Assembly: GCF_963678635.1 (NCBI RefSeq)
Contig: NC_087062.1
Coordinates: forward strand, 61,423,584-61,487,583
Length of the DNA stretch: 64,000 bases
Direction of reading: 5' to 3'
From: Symsagittifera roscoffensis
Lineage: Eukaryota > Xenacoelomorpha > Acoela > Convolutidae
Position numbers and translations under genes: made by a program. Every line of letters begins with the position of its first letter. Positions within the stretch are counted from its first letter, which is position 1. Below, piece by piece: positions 33,301 to 38,723 of this stretch. The notes beneath the pieces are model-generated. The model ran no database searches and was not told the origin of the DNA. It saw only the letters and a list, made by a program, of their open reading frames with translations.

Positions 33301-33893
33301 TTCAAAACACACGATTCATGTGGAAGTGTTGGAGAACAAACATTCGCCGGGTTCAGGTGGGGGCGCTGGTTCCTCTGAAGATGGGTCCAAAGATGGGGGA
33401 CTGCTGAGTCACTCTGTCACTGATGCGAAGTGAGCGTTACTAATTTCAAAATTCAACAGTTAAACGTGGAGAAGTGTTCTTAATAATCTTTTTTGTTGCG
33501 CCTCTCATATTATAAGAGCTCAAATTTGTTACTTTAGCTCCGCTGGAAGAGAAAATTAATTCAAAAAATGTTTTATGGAACTTAGCCAGAAAGGGAAGAA
33601 CAGATGAGTTGTTTAGGTTCCGCAAAGAAAGTGGATCTAAGAAGATCATTATGGAGTACATGGCACCACCGGCTAAGAAAGTTGCAGCCAAACTGGCCAA
33701 GAACAACAAGGCTGCCCAACCCACTGGAGCAGGGGCGAAGACAGGTCAGGGCATAAAAATGCAAGACAAAGGAGGAAAGGGAGGATTTGTAGGAGAAGGT
33801 GTGAAGAGGAGTGAACGAAGTGTGATCAAAGTAGAAGAGGTGGTTTCTCCTTTGGGATCAGAAGATGCAAATGAGTCATCCACTCTTCTCTAG
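2989..33893 (+). CDS. MYO1D: MYO1D/G-type class I myosin with degenerate motor (16 exons)
   Basis: Split gene. Exons: 2989-3354, 9935-10350, 10831-11059, 11555-11684, 13828-14051, 14355-14549, 18808-19293, 19576-19942, 24325-24597, 26924-27125, 27602-27884, 30291-30491, 31553-31731, 32130-32364, 33259-33429, 33617-33893. All have GT/AG borders and matching phases; exons 7 and 8 do not read in one frame throughout. Product is about 1,410 residues against roughly 1,000 for vertebrate MYO1D; the excess is an N-terminal extension, loop inserts and a C-terminal extension. Order: extension 1-122, motor about 123-960, IQ neck about 970-1030, TH1 tail about 1035-1330, basic tail. Class I myosins are monomeric, bind calmodulin on the neck and acidic lipid through TH1; MYO1D homologues act in left-right asymmetry. 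Here P-loop, switch I and switch II are all lost, so ATP-driven motility is unlikely (inference). Subclass D versus G is not separable by eye. Confidence 0.9.
3893..3975 (-). mobile_element. hAT MITE remnant
   Basis: Contains the ggattcgaccccctgccga and caaagggtcccc segments shared with the complete element at 37505-37944 and with copies near 21 kb and 30.5 kb. The outer terminal repeats are not preserved, so this is a fragment. Confidence 0.6.
4374..4525. repeat. Minisatellite, ~16-base unit gggggatttaatcct
   Basis: About nine imperfect head-to-tail copies of GGGGGATTTNRTCCT (examples: gggggattttgtccta, ggggatcttatcctg, gggggatttagtccg). Each unit is nearly palindromic (ggat...atcc), so the array can fold into hairpins as well as slip. 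Confidence 0.85.
5602..6041. mobile_element. Nested element with 28-bp perfect terminal inverted repeats
   Basis: Left end starts CCGGCTGGGTCTTATGCACT (5602) and right end is its exact complement over 28 bases. Lies inside the MULE-like element. About 440 bases, no open frame, no clear target duplication, superfamily unknown. Confidence 0.75.
6117..6477 (+). repeat. Tandem duplication of the MULE-like right end
   Basis: Two ~180-base copies share gcttaaattttttnaaanngc, ggagaaagatcatgaaattg, aattaatcatatttcatgac and the terminal cggcttcaagtc motif, with small differences. It probably arose by unequal exchange after insertion or represents two nested ends. Confidence 0.85.
6920..7196 (+). repeat. 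277-base direct duplication, copy 1
   Basis: Runs from ctctaaggcctattagag to tctatctagaaaagcag and recurs almost unchanged at 7431-7708. Only a few substitutions and a one-base T-run change are visible, so the duplication is recent. The intervening 234 bases are unique. No coding content recognised. Confidence 0.9.
7431..7708 (+). repeat. 277-base direct duplication, copy 2
   Basis: Second copy of 6920-7196, offset 511-512 bases. After tctatctagaaaagcag the two diverge completely, which fixes the right border of the duplicated unit. Confidence 0.9.
8230..8500. repeat. AT palindrome field (ttataat units)
   Basis: Dense overlapping copies of ttataatn(2-4), many mutually complementary (ataatcaattataattgat, atctattataatagattata). 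The stretch can form cruciforms. It looks like expanded simple sequence rather than a gene. Confidence 0.7.
8568..8720 (+). mobile_element. hAT MITE 5' remnant
   Basis: Begins gcaggggcagatctaagatt then tttctcgagg, the diverged terminal repeat of the element at 37505, followed by the shared ttttgtcgacc and ctacgccgcaggcaga segments. The other end is missing. Confidence 0.65.
9935..10350 (+). CDS. MYO1D: Myosin exon 2: motor start and degenerate P-loop
   Basis: Acceptor tttttgtcag|gtg, donor AG|GTAATG (phase 2). ELLLLRRNEGIPDTLVGQ aligns with the NLRLRFEKGRIYTFIGE strand of MYO1D. It is followed by a Ser/Pro/Gln-rich insert of about 40 residues where ordinary myosins have a short loop. VFRGKQIFESA corresponds to the HLFAIAD helix. 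The P-loop position follows VLVVN at 10259-10282 and reads GGTHRHMA instead of GESGAGKT, so the Lys and Thr that hold ATP phosphate and magnesium are Met and Ala. The helix after it keeps roughly the normal length. Confidence 0.9.
10831..11059 (+). CDS. MYO1D: Myosin exon 3: upper 50K segment, switch I lost
   Basis: Acceptor ttgaccag|g, donor CTT|GTAAAC, phases 2 to 0. LVECMG matches VLEAFG of MYO1D, HVDIHNNVASQPIG matches YMDINFDFKGDPIG, and SSFAILYHL matches RSFHSFYQLL, so the alignment is anchored on both sides of switch I. Between the anchors the invariant NDNSSRFGK is replaced by a segment reading GPSGPYLTMMR (around 10904-10936). The usual LLEKSRV becomes VLFDSSV. The ribose/phosphate-sensing Asn, Ser and Arg of switch I are therefore missing. 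Confidence 0.88.
11555..11684 (+). CDS. MYO1D: Myosin exon 4: motor upper 50K helices
   Basis: Acceptor gctgttgcag|ttg, donor G|GTAAAC, phase 0 to 1. LKDFLLLDPAMAAKDYQLLK follows YHL of exon 3 and corresponds to the LRSLHLQKSLSSYNYI region; ALSDLMDTVGL matches VADAMKVIGF. No catalytic residue is expected in this stretch. The exon is short, in frame and has ordinary codon use, with no sign of decay. Confidence 0.88.
11729..11830 (+). mobile_element. Degenerate Tc1-type MITE end in myosin intron 4
   Basis: catttaaattttcctgacag, then acgaacaaaaacttg and aaacgcatttttttctcgaa, resembles the left end of the foldback at 37998-38723 and the end at 17503. Diverged and truncated. Confidence 0.5.
13828..14051 (+). 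CDS. MYO1D: Myosin exon 5: LAAILH helix and Gly/Ser/Lys-rich insert
   Basis: Acceptor tccacacag|ct, donor GAG|GTAATA, phase 1 to 0. LWKALAAILHIGQIQFV matches YKILAAILHLGNLKFV of MYO1D almost residue for residue, the strongest single match in the motor. It is followed by a Gly/Ser/Lys repeat-like stretch (about 13929-14040) replacing a short loop of the ordinary protein. The insert is strongly positively charged and probably flexible. Confidence 0.92.
14355..14549 (+). CDS. MYO1D: Myosin exon 6: HLH region before switch II
   Basis: Acceptor gctacag|gtc, donor AAG|GTAAAG, phase 0 to 0. KAEKLLGI matches the IAELLST helix; RRSVVNRLYERVFNNLVAHI matches [20 protein letters not shown], including the YERxF core found across myosins. 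Sixty-five codons without interruption. The segment between (the TxxTRGExI loop of ordinary myosins) is shortened. Confidence 0.9.
17048..17225 (+). mobile_element. tRNA-derived SINE-like head and body (family 1)
   Basis: tccgtggctgagtgataag resembles a polymerase III A box and gatcgaatccg a B box about 50 bases on. The body has actaattcgacgc and agcttatttcgtcgtgttct. The same body occurs at 51527 (+, headless) and, on the minus strand, at 50888-51041 and 56812-56972, so this is a dispersed family and not a working tRNA gene. Confidence 0.7.
17503..17868 (+). mobile_element. Tc1-type MITE end interrupted by the gap
   Basis: Starts CAGTGCTGATTTAAATTA directly after TA, the same terminus as the foldback at 37998. 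The related site at about 51910 lacks it and serves as an empty site. After the gap the same internal stretch (tcaaacgcgtttttctcaaa and onward) restarts in the same orientation, so the far end is unresolved. Confidence 0.65.
17611..17810. other. Assembly gap of 200 N
   Basis: Exactly 200 unknown bases. The 58 bases ending shortly before it (17550-17607) are identical to the 58 starting at 17811, so the gap may be an unmerged contig overlap rather than missing sequence. Confidence 0.99.
18808..19293 (+). CDS. MYO1D: Myosin exon 7: degenerate switch II, relay helix, frame conflict
   Basis: Acceptor tttctcag|gtg, last donor AAG|GTATTG. LYTVSLVEAPVGFTRQ lies where MYO1D has TVIGVLDIYGFEIF: the switch II Asp is Ala and Glu is Thr, while Gly-Phe remain. 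The following 34-residue relay helix aligns without gaps and keeps QKQALYMEEGLQW for KQEQEEYQREGIPW. After 19031 the reading shifts: IELRLVGGLSRG (matching IVDLVEQQHKG) is in another frame, an Asn/Thr/Gln-rich stretch in a third, and NSIMDLFQAQRLK back in the first. Either three one-base losses, or an intron opening at GTAAAC (19009) and closing near 19207, which restores the frame but drops the IELRLVGG segment. Confidence 0.75.
19576..19942 (+). CDS. MYO1D: Myosin exon 8: lower 50K, frame-interrupted
   Basis: Acceptor tttatag|agt, donor CAG|GTGAAT. It opens with SAEEQLTGANMVKLIMDS, corresponding to the VTDEMFLEALNSKLGKH region, then meets TAA at 19678. A second frame gives an Asn/Gln-rich run to TGA at 19736. 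From about 19760 the frame reads GNQFTVSHVFGECMYNAEEI, matching [20 protein letters not shown], followed by a helix and an acidic end. At least one indel separates the halves; net length is one base more than a multiple of three. Whether this is assembly error, an unrecognised small intron or true damage is open. Confidence 0.7.
20215..20520 (-). mobile_element. hAT MITE, truncated copy
   Basis: Shares ggccgaccgacactaaaatt, aaaggcgcctttggcgcc, gagcgcgcgctcc, and terminal ccctcgagaaattcctagat with the complete element at 37505-37944, in reverse orientation. The outer left end is missing. It is immediately followed by the same flank that follows the 30.5-kb copy. Confidence 0.8.
20521..20690 (-). 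repeat. Copy of the 30.85-kb SINE-like 3' region
   Basis: caagtcagcataaaaataat, then gaagctgagattcgcatcat and actaagccgg, almost identical to 30853-31019. The tRNA-like head seen at 31076-31165 is absent here. It suggests that hAT and flank were copied together. Confidence 0.8.
20850..21030 (+). mobile_element. hAT MITE remnant, 3' half
   Basis: ggcgcgcgctcccc, gacgccaaaggcgcc, ggccaaaaatgga and gaccctttgggtcggcaggg correspond to the right half of the element at 37505. No matching left end. Confidence 0.7.
21655..21800 (+). mobile_element. tRNA-like SINE head (family 2)
   Basis: ggtcggggtttgagccctgg is B-box-like, with a weak A-box-like part upstream. It is followed by a T-run, tgaatgaatctgaaattttt, and then the gtctgcttatgttttgtcgg body. 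The 22597 and 31076 loci have the same layout. Confidence 0.55.
21797..22135. repeat. Twin foldback (palindromic) elements
   Basis: Two successive palindromes about 150-180 bases long. Arms contain gtctgcttatgttttgtcgg, gacaatttacaaattttttg and ggtgcaagcttttt with ccctgtgattgca near the loops, each followed by the complement. The first folds around about 21878, the second around about 22035. The arms match the body of SINE family 2. Confidence 0.85.
22597..22790 (+). mobile_element. tRNA-like SINE (family 2)
   Basis: cgtggcctagagataagat is A-box-like and cctgggttcgagtcaggac carries a good B box (GGTTCGAGTC). It is followed by catgaaactgaaatttt and gtctgctcaagttgtgtcgg. The acceptor stem does not pair as in a real tRNA. 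Confidence 0.65.
24325..24597 (+). CDS. MYO1D: Myosin exon 9: lower 50K strand and SH helix region
   Basis: Acceptor tgtgaag|gtt, donor CAG|GTACTC, phase 0 to 0. DTVMTTVQKYAQYLMVLCCS corresponds to [20 protein letters not shown]. The near-universal VRCIKPN strand appears as FFMFSIYPT (24439-24465), another loss of an invariant motif while position and hydrophobic pattern remain. A Gly/Ser-rich loop follows, then FLTMTLRALNVSPLTQ at the place of RCRHQVEYLGLLENVR. Confidence 0.87.
24598..26923 (+). other. Myosin intron 9
   Basis: GTACTC...CTTTCAG intron of 2.3 kb. No transposon family member or exon was recognised; agaaataac occurs twice in similar contexts (25637 and 26094). Open frames here have no supported homology. 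Confidence 0.5.
26924..27125 (+). CDS. MYO1D: Myosin exon 10: converter
   Basis: Acceptor cctttcag|gtg, donor G|GTAAGT, phase 0 to 1. GYSSFLRRYKMLTQYTWP matches TYEKFLHRYKMISEFTWP, and LGKRMIHVQSIETL matches YGKTKIFIRTPRTLFTL. The converter is well conserved, in contrast with the nucleotide-binding elements. Confidence 0.93.
27602..27884 (+). CDS. MYO1D: Myosin exon 11: IQ neck and start of TH1
   Basis: Acceptor taattttag|cc, donor AG|GTAAGC, phase 1 to 2. FLQKMWRGAIARQRYK is a near-canonical IQ motif matching FLQKVWRGTLARMRYK of MYO1D; a second, weaker IQ-like helix (IVRKFRAWKFKIYLL) follows. Calmodulin binding by this neck is expected from the family. FSGVREMQDFGKSLDWPEAP matches [20 protein letters not shown], the start of the class I tail homology domain. 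Confidence 0.95.
29275..29458 (+). repeat. Dispersed repeat with gttccgaccat words, copy 1
   Basis: tttgttccgaccattgatca, ggaactttgtattcgggtgt and aaaatcaggtaccaaaataa recur at 56308-56440; a short piece recurs near 34376. Family unknown. Confidence 0.75.
30291..30491 (+). CDS. MYO1D: Myosin exon 12: TH1 domain, first part
   Basis: Acceptor ttttgcag|a, donor AA|GTCAGC, phase 2 to 2. RRWRLRQRLKSITIEEWPEI matches the RWRASQLIKSIPASDLPQV stretch; NKRDLGLNRRWQANYLA matches QRADLGLQRAWEGNYLA, diagnostic of class I myosin tails. The donor sits inside the 8-bp target duplication of a hAT element that starts 6 bases downstream. Confidence 0.95.
30497..30852 (-). mobile_element. hAT MITE inserted at the exon 12 splice donor
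   Basis: Bounded by perfect 8-base repeats CAAGTCAG at 30489-30496 and 30853-30860, the hallmark duplication length of hAT elements. Termini cagaagctgatttgggg and ctagatccacgcctg are diverged versions of those of the 37505 element. The left duplicate contains the CAA|GTCAG exon-intron junction. Internally deleted, with a long G run and a C run. Confidence 0.85.
30853..31165 (-). mobile_element. SINE-like repeat with tRNA-like head, minus strand (family 2)
   Basis: Read on the minus strand it starts with a tRNA-like head (B box gggttcgaatctc at about 31088-31100) then passes through cagttgtctgct and ccggcttagttgcca and ends ...ttatgctgacttg. A headless copy lies at 20521-20690. Confidence 0.65.
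31553..31731 (+). CDS. MYO1D: Myosin exon 13: TH1 PH-like region
   Basis: Acceptor gagtttag|g, donor G|GTAAAT, phase 2 to 1. ALIFSSFIRKMSTRGKTVER matches VLFSCHVRKVNRFSKVEDR and TEHTVYKLDPRRDFKLLK matches TDRHLYKMDPTKQYKVMK. This is the PH-like fold that binds phosphoinositides in class I myosins; the basic cluster RKMSTRGK is kept. Confidence 0.95.
32130..32364 (+). CDS. MYO1D: Myosin exon 14: TH1 core strand
   Basis: Acceptor atattag|ac, donor AG|GTATGA, phase 1 to 2. DGEDQLVVLRTTDNYDVAI matches NGKDQLVVFHTKDNKDLIV of MYO1D, the most specific pointer to subclass D/G. RVPELLGALRLNAKVQQRK matches RIGELVGVLVNHFKSEKRH. A His/Asn/Ser-rich and acidic insert of about 35 residues (YSNADPTNSGYGEDDEP in its middle) precedes the donor and is absent from vertebrate MYO1D. 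Confidence 0.95.
33259..33429 (+). CDS. MYO1D: Myosin exon 15: TH1 end
   Basis: Acceptor ctgatttag|g, donor AA|GTGAGC, phase 2 to 2. FTVTKPPIECMINSSKHTIH matches LQVNVTNPVQCSLHGKKCTV; VEVLENKH matches VETRLNQP. A Gly/Ser/Asp-rich linker follows that ordinary MYO1D lacks. Confidence 0.93.
33617..33893 (+). CDS. MYO1D: Myosin exon 16: basic C-terminal extension
   Basis: Acceptor gttgtttag|g, stop TAG at 33891-33893. FRKESGSKKII corresponds loosely to FTKNRSGFILSV, where vertebrate MYO1D ends. About 75 further residues are Lys/Ala/Gly-rich (APPAKKVAAKLAKNNKAAQP and onward), then turn acidic and finish in SSTLL, which fits a class I PDZ-ligand pattern (T-x-L). No domain is recognisable. Confidence 0.88.
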
Positions 33894-33906
33894 AATATTC
33901 TAGAAT

Positions 33907-33912
33907 AATAAA
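33907..33912 (+). promoter_or_regulatory. Polyadenylation signal AATAAA of the myosin gene
   Basis: Canonical AATAAA starts 14 bases after the TAG stop, followed by A-rich sequence. This would give a very short 3'UTR. Other AATAAA-like hexamers are common in such AT-rich DNA, so position is the main support. Confidence 0.5.
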
Positions 33913-35336
33913 AACTGAACTTGCAGATCAACACCTAGGACGTTTGTTCACCTAGGACACCAGTATCATCAAAAAACAAAACCGCAAATACTGAAGTTAT
34001 ACTATATCCTGTATTATGATTCTTATGTCATATCCATCACATGTCACAATCAAATATATGACAGATCTTCATTTGAAAAATTGAATGCATAATTTTTGGG
34101 ATACCAAGACAAATTGAAGATCTGTTTTGAAAACTTTTCTAGTCACTCATCCTAAGTAGCACTCATTCATTATTGCTTTGGCAAAATTTAGTGATCAATA
34201 AGTTCAATAGAAAGTGATAGCCAGCAATTATCCCCATATCTATTTAAAGACAGAGCTAATTCTTTACCAAACTGCCTTCTCAAATCAAGCTTAATCACAA
34301 ATTATAAATTAGCTCGATATTGCTTATTAATAACCATAACCCTTGAAATTCAATTTAATCGCTTACTTGTTCTTTTTTTGTTCCGACCACTGCATTCGGG
34401 TAGTTTTCTTCAGCCAAATTCGACGATCTCAGGGAAAGTCAAAGTTCGTACATGTTCAAAAGTGGTATCATAGTAGGATCAATTGATCAATCTCTCCCCC
34501 TACCCCCCATTATCGTGAGGGGGGAGGATAACTCAACAGGCACTTGAGATATCTTTATAACCATTTGAAATTAATTTAAATGATATGAAATTGTGAGCCA
34601 GGATTCTCCGATGAATATGGAACATCAAAAATTAATATATCAAATCACAAAACACTTTCAGAATAAAAAAAATTCACATAAACTGATGCATATTAAGCAG
34701 ACTTTTTTCGGTTTCAAATGAGAAAAACCCTGTTGGGTACATTATAATGGTGCTGCTTAGAAAAATTCTCGGTATGCAGCTACAAGTGAAGAGCATCAAC
34801 CCTGGTAACTTAACTTCCTCGAGGTAATGGTCGCCCAAACCGAAATTCTCATAAATAATTTTCTTATTTTGAATTTTTTTCCAAAAATTTTTCTCGACTC
34901 AAAAGAAAATTCAATCGGTCAATTGATCGCGTACATCTGCTTGCGTTTGATGACGTCTTCTGTGGCATTTTATAAATTTTACATGGGGGTACATAACAGA
35001 AATGCTCATTACGGGGGAGGGGGGAAGGGGGGGAGAAACTGCTCAACTGGTCCCCATAGTAAAATCTTTTAATCTTGATTTGGATTCTTAAAAAAATTCA
35101 AGAAAAAAATTGGAAAATTAAGTCAAGAATTATTTTTTGGTTTTTGGGACTAAATTATGAAAAACTTGCTAAAAGCCTGAGCTCCCAATTGTAAATTTAA
35201 TTTAATTATAGTTTGTCCTAACTGAATTGCCACTTCTAGAAAAATAAAATAACAGGAAAATTATGTAAAACTAACAGAAAATAACAAAAAATTATGTTCA
35301 ATTTTTAAAATTACTTTTGGCTGACCATTCTGCGCT

Positions 35337-36470
35337 TTTTTTTACAACAACCGGCTATTTGTTTTGTTTGGAGCTGGAATGATGAAACGCATCAGTAGTT
35401 TTTTAATCCAGTAAAATTGTTACAATTAGTGTGCATACCAAAATCTATGATTTGAACAAACTTACGATATCGTTCAGTTGTCTCAAAATAAAGGCGCGTT
35501 GAATCGCTTGGTAAGGAAAGAGAAAAACATATTGGCAGACGAAACATAGCCAACAAAATCTCAGAAAAACAGAATTCTCTGCACTAAAAAAGCAGATAAG
35601 TAGGCCTAATAGCTGTTGAAATTTTCCAACTTACAGGTTTAAAAAATATCACATTAATTCATCAAATACGCTGGAAAAACTAAAATACAAAACCCACTTT
35701 AAACTTAAAATTAATTCCACTTTAGACTTACTTTAAAATATAAATCCACTTTAAACTCAATATTTGTTACTGCCTTTTACATTTTCTTAGTTGGAGGGCA
35801 ACAGGAAATTCAAACATAAAACTGCAAAATTTCTGTTCGATATTTCTAAAATCTTTTTTTTTGTCAATTTCGGTTTTTTTGATATCACTTTTGATGGAAC
35901 TTACTGCGCTATTTTTACAGAAACGGGCTTTTTTGTTTTCTTTTGTGGCTGAAACGCCGAAAATCATCAGTAGTTAATTAACCCAGTACAATTGTCGCAA
36001 TTTGTGATCATACCAAAATCTCCAATTTCAATGAATTGACGATGTTGTTTAAATGTCATAAAAAAGGGGCGTTGAAGCTCTTGATATACAATAAGGAAAT
36101 TATAAAAATTATTATACTATACTTTTACATCAACCGGCTATTTTTGTTTTGATTCGGAGCAAAACTAAAGAAAAACATCAATAGTTGTTTAACCCAGTAC
36201 AATTGCCGCAATTAGTGATTATATCAAAATCTACACTTTTAATAAATTGAATATATTGTTCATTTGTCTCAAGTTAGCGGCGCGTTAGAGCGCTTGGTTC
36301 ACAAAAAGGAAAACATATTACAAGACAAAATGTAGCCAACATATATTCAGAAAAACAGAATTCACTGAACTAAAAAAAGCAGAAAAAACGTCCTTTTCGC
36401 TTTAAAATTTTGCCAACTAACAAATTTTTTTAAAAAACATCATAAATTCAGCAAATTCGCTGGAAAAACT
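35337..36470 (+). repeat. Three diverged copies of one repeat
   Basis: Copies begin near 35340, 35912 and 36121. Each has a T-run, acaacnggctatttttgttt, an agcatcagtagtt-like part, aacccagtacaattg and then ggcgcgttgaannnnnttgg. The first and third also share aacatattnnnagacnaaa and tagccaaca. No terminal repeats visible; family unknown. Confidence 0.8.
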
Positions 36471-36693
36471 AAAATTCAAAACTCCTTTCCGAACCTGAAA
36501 TTAACTTCTATTTGTTACTGCCGCTTCCAATTTCGTAGTTAGAGTGCAGCCATATTAGACGAGAGCTATAATAGGCAAAAAAGTGGAAATATAATAATTG
36601 AGGTTTCTGCGAATCGCAGAGGATCTATGAAAGGTTAACTAACCTGTCTAAGCATAGTCCGTTTTTCTTATTTCCTTAAGGTGAAGTTTTATT

Positions 36694-36800
36694 AGAGGTG
36701 AAATGAGAGCTCGTCCTCACACAATTTCATGGCAGGGGATTGAACACTCTATCTGACGTTCTCTAAATGATCGCCTTGCCAATATGCTAAGTGCCTCTAC
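36694..36800 (-). mobile_element. tRNA-like SINE head, low confidence
   Basis: On the minus strand ggcacttagcatattggcaa resembles an A-box region and gtgttcaatcccctgcc a B box/T-arm about 45 bases later. No cloverleaf was completed. Confidence 0.35.
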
Positions 36801-37504
36801 TATTGGTAATAATTACTTGAATGTCTGCAAATCGTCTAAATTTCAGACTAATAGAAACAATTGCTAAGGTGCACTGTAGTGGACGCAAGATTTATTGGCG
36901 GGGCAGTTTTCAAAAAATTATGTCTACTTTTTTAATAGGTCAGCTGCTTCGAACTCTGCCAAAAACCCCCAGAGTTACTCTATTTTGCAAGATTGTCTAC
37001 TCCGCAGAATTTCTTTTGAATAAAATGCGGTTTTTGCGCACTTTGTGGTTTTGACCAAAAATATCGTTCTTTGGCGCCCAGAATTTGGGAATCGCCCCTC
37101 CCTCCGCACACCACTGAAGGTATGGTATAAACAAAAATATCAAAACATTTAACAACCAGAACTTAGGGAGGGGGAGTCGCCTCCTTCCCCCTGCCTCCAT
37201 ATATACGAAAAGCTCAACCTATTAATGTGTTCTAATAACTCAAGATAACTTGTTTAACTCTTTATCTATCTTCTCACTGAATGCTTTCTCTACTCGCCCA
37301 TTTTAGTTTCTTAGCTTAAGGTTCAATATAGTTTATGGTCAGACAACCGTGATGTAAATTACATAACATTTTAAGCAGACCTTTCTTGAAGCAGTTTTGA
37401 ATTTTGACAAGCACATTAGTTTATTTGGTTAAGGTTTCAAAAAATTGCGTGACCTTCATAATTCAAAAGTTTGATGAAATCTTTTTTCGCCATAGGCTCT
37501 CATA

Positions 37505-37944
37505 CAGGGGCGGATCTAGGATTTTCTCGAGGGGGGGCGGATTTTCAAAAAATTTTCGAAAATTTTGACGACCTTTTTTTTTTTTTAAGTCGATCAGATT
37601 GATTTTCCGAGCTTTCCCAAAGCAGTAAAAAGACCCTGTTGTGGTCAAATTTTCTGCGCCGCAGGCAATTTTTTGAAAAAACAGGTCAAAAAAGCCGTTT
37701 TTGGGCACTTTTTGGAAAATTTTGACAAAAAAAAACGCGTTTTTTTGGCGCGCGCTCCCCCTCAAAATTAGTATATATTGGCGCCGAAGGCGCCTTTAGA
37801 AAAATTTTAGGGTCGGTTGGCCAAAAATGGATTTCTTAAAAAGTATCAAAGGGGGACCCTTTGGGTTGGCAGGGGTTCGAATCCCTGAGGGGGGGGGGGC
37901 GTCCGCCCCCCCCCCCCCCGTTCCCCCCCCTAAATCCGCCCCTG
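37505..37944 (+). mobile_element. Complete hAT MITE with 8-bp target duplication
   Basis: Ends CAGGGGCGGATCTAGGATTT and ...CTAAATCCGCCCCTG form terminal inverted repeats with the CAGGGGCGGAT start typical of hAT MITEs. Perfect 8-base duplication CTCTCATA at 37497-37504 and 37945-37952. It is 440 bases long with no transposase. It is the reference copy for the remnants at 3.9, 8.6, 20.2, 20.9 and 30.5 kb. Confidence 0.92.
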
Positions 37945-37997
37945 CTCTCATAGATAAATATGAGTACCGAGGTGGTTGCTTAAAAGCACAAATTATA

Positions 37998-38723
37998 CAT
38001 TGCTGATTTAAATTAACAGGACAAAACGAGCTAAACTTCAAATTTGAAACGCGTTTTTCTCAAATTGGGTTGAGTTTAGGTGAAAACTTATGAAGACAAA
38101 AGTTTCTTAAAATTTTAGCAGGATTCCTATGGTGTAATTTGTTTTACGAAATTCGGGCCCAAAATTTTACCCCAATAATGGGTCGCTTTTCTCAGTTAAT
38201 CAAAAATTACGCCAAAAAATACCCAGTCGATCACAGACATAATTATATTAAAGTGAGCTCATTACGTAGCTCAACAAACTTTAAGAAAGGTATATTCTCC
38301 AAAACATTGTATAAGTTAATTTATTTTTTGATAGGCAAAAAAAGTCGTTTTTAACTATAAAAAATATCAACTATTTATTTAAAAACAATTTTTAAACGAT
38401 TTGCACACTTTTTTGGAGAATATATACTTCTTAAAGTTTGTTGGGCTACGTAAGGAGCTCACTTTAATATAATTATGTCTGTGATCGATTGGGTGTTTTT
38501 TGGCGTAATTTTTGATTAACTAAGAAAAACCAAAACGACCCATTTTTGGGGTAAGATTTTGGGCCCGAAATTCGTAAAACAATTTACACCATATGAATCC
38601 TGCTAAAATTTTAAGAAACTTTTGTCTTCATAAGTTTTCACCTAAACTCAACCCAATTTGAGAAAAACGGGTTTTAAATTTCAAGTTTAACGCGTTTTGT
38701 CCGGTTAATTTATATCAGCACTG
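37998..38723. mobile_element. Tc1/mariner-type foldback element
   Basis: A 726-base near-palindrome: starts CATTGCTGATTTAAATTAAC and ends ...TTATATCAGCACTG, with TA on both sides (37996-37997, 38724-38725). Arms of about 330 bases are complementary almost throughout, meeting near 38360. CAGT-type ends and TA duplications indicate Tc1/mariner mobilisation; no transposase is encoded. Confidence 0.9.

Larger units (their letters stand above)
33894..37496. other. Intergenic region after the myosin gene
   Basis: No gene recognised. It contains C- and G-rich short tracts near 34496-34530 and 35015-35035, and three diverged copies of a dispersed repeat from about 35337 to 36470. A tRNA-like segment on the minus strand lies at 36694-36800. 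Confidence 0.55.

Noticed and set aside
2989-33893. Calling the myosin a plain pseudogene
   Set aside because: All splice sites and phases fit, 14 of 16 exons are fully open, and neck and tail are strongly conserved; COG2 shows a similar one-base break, pointing to assembly error.
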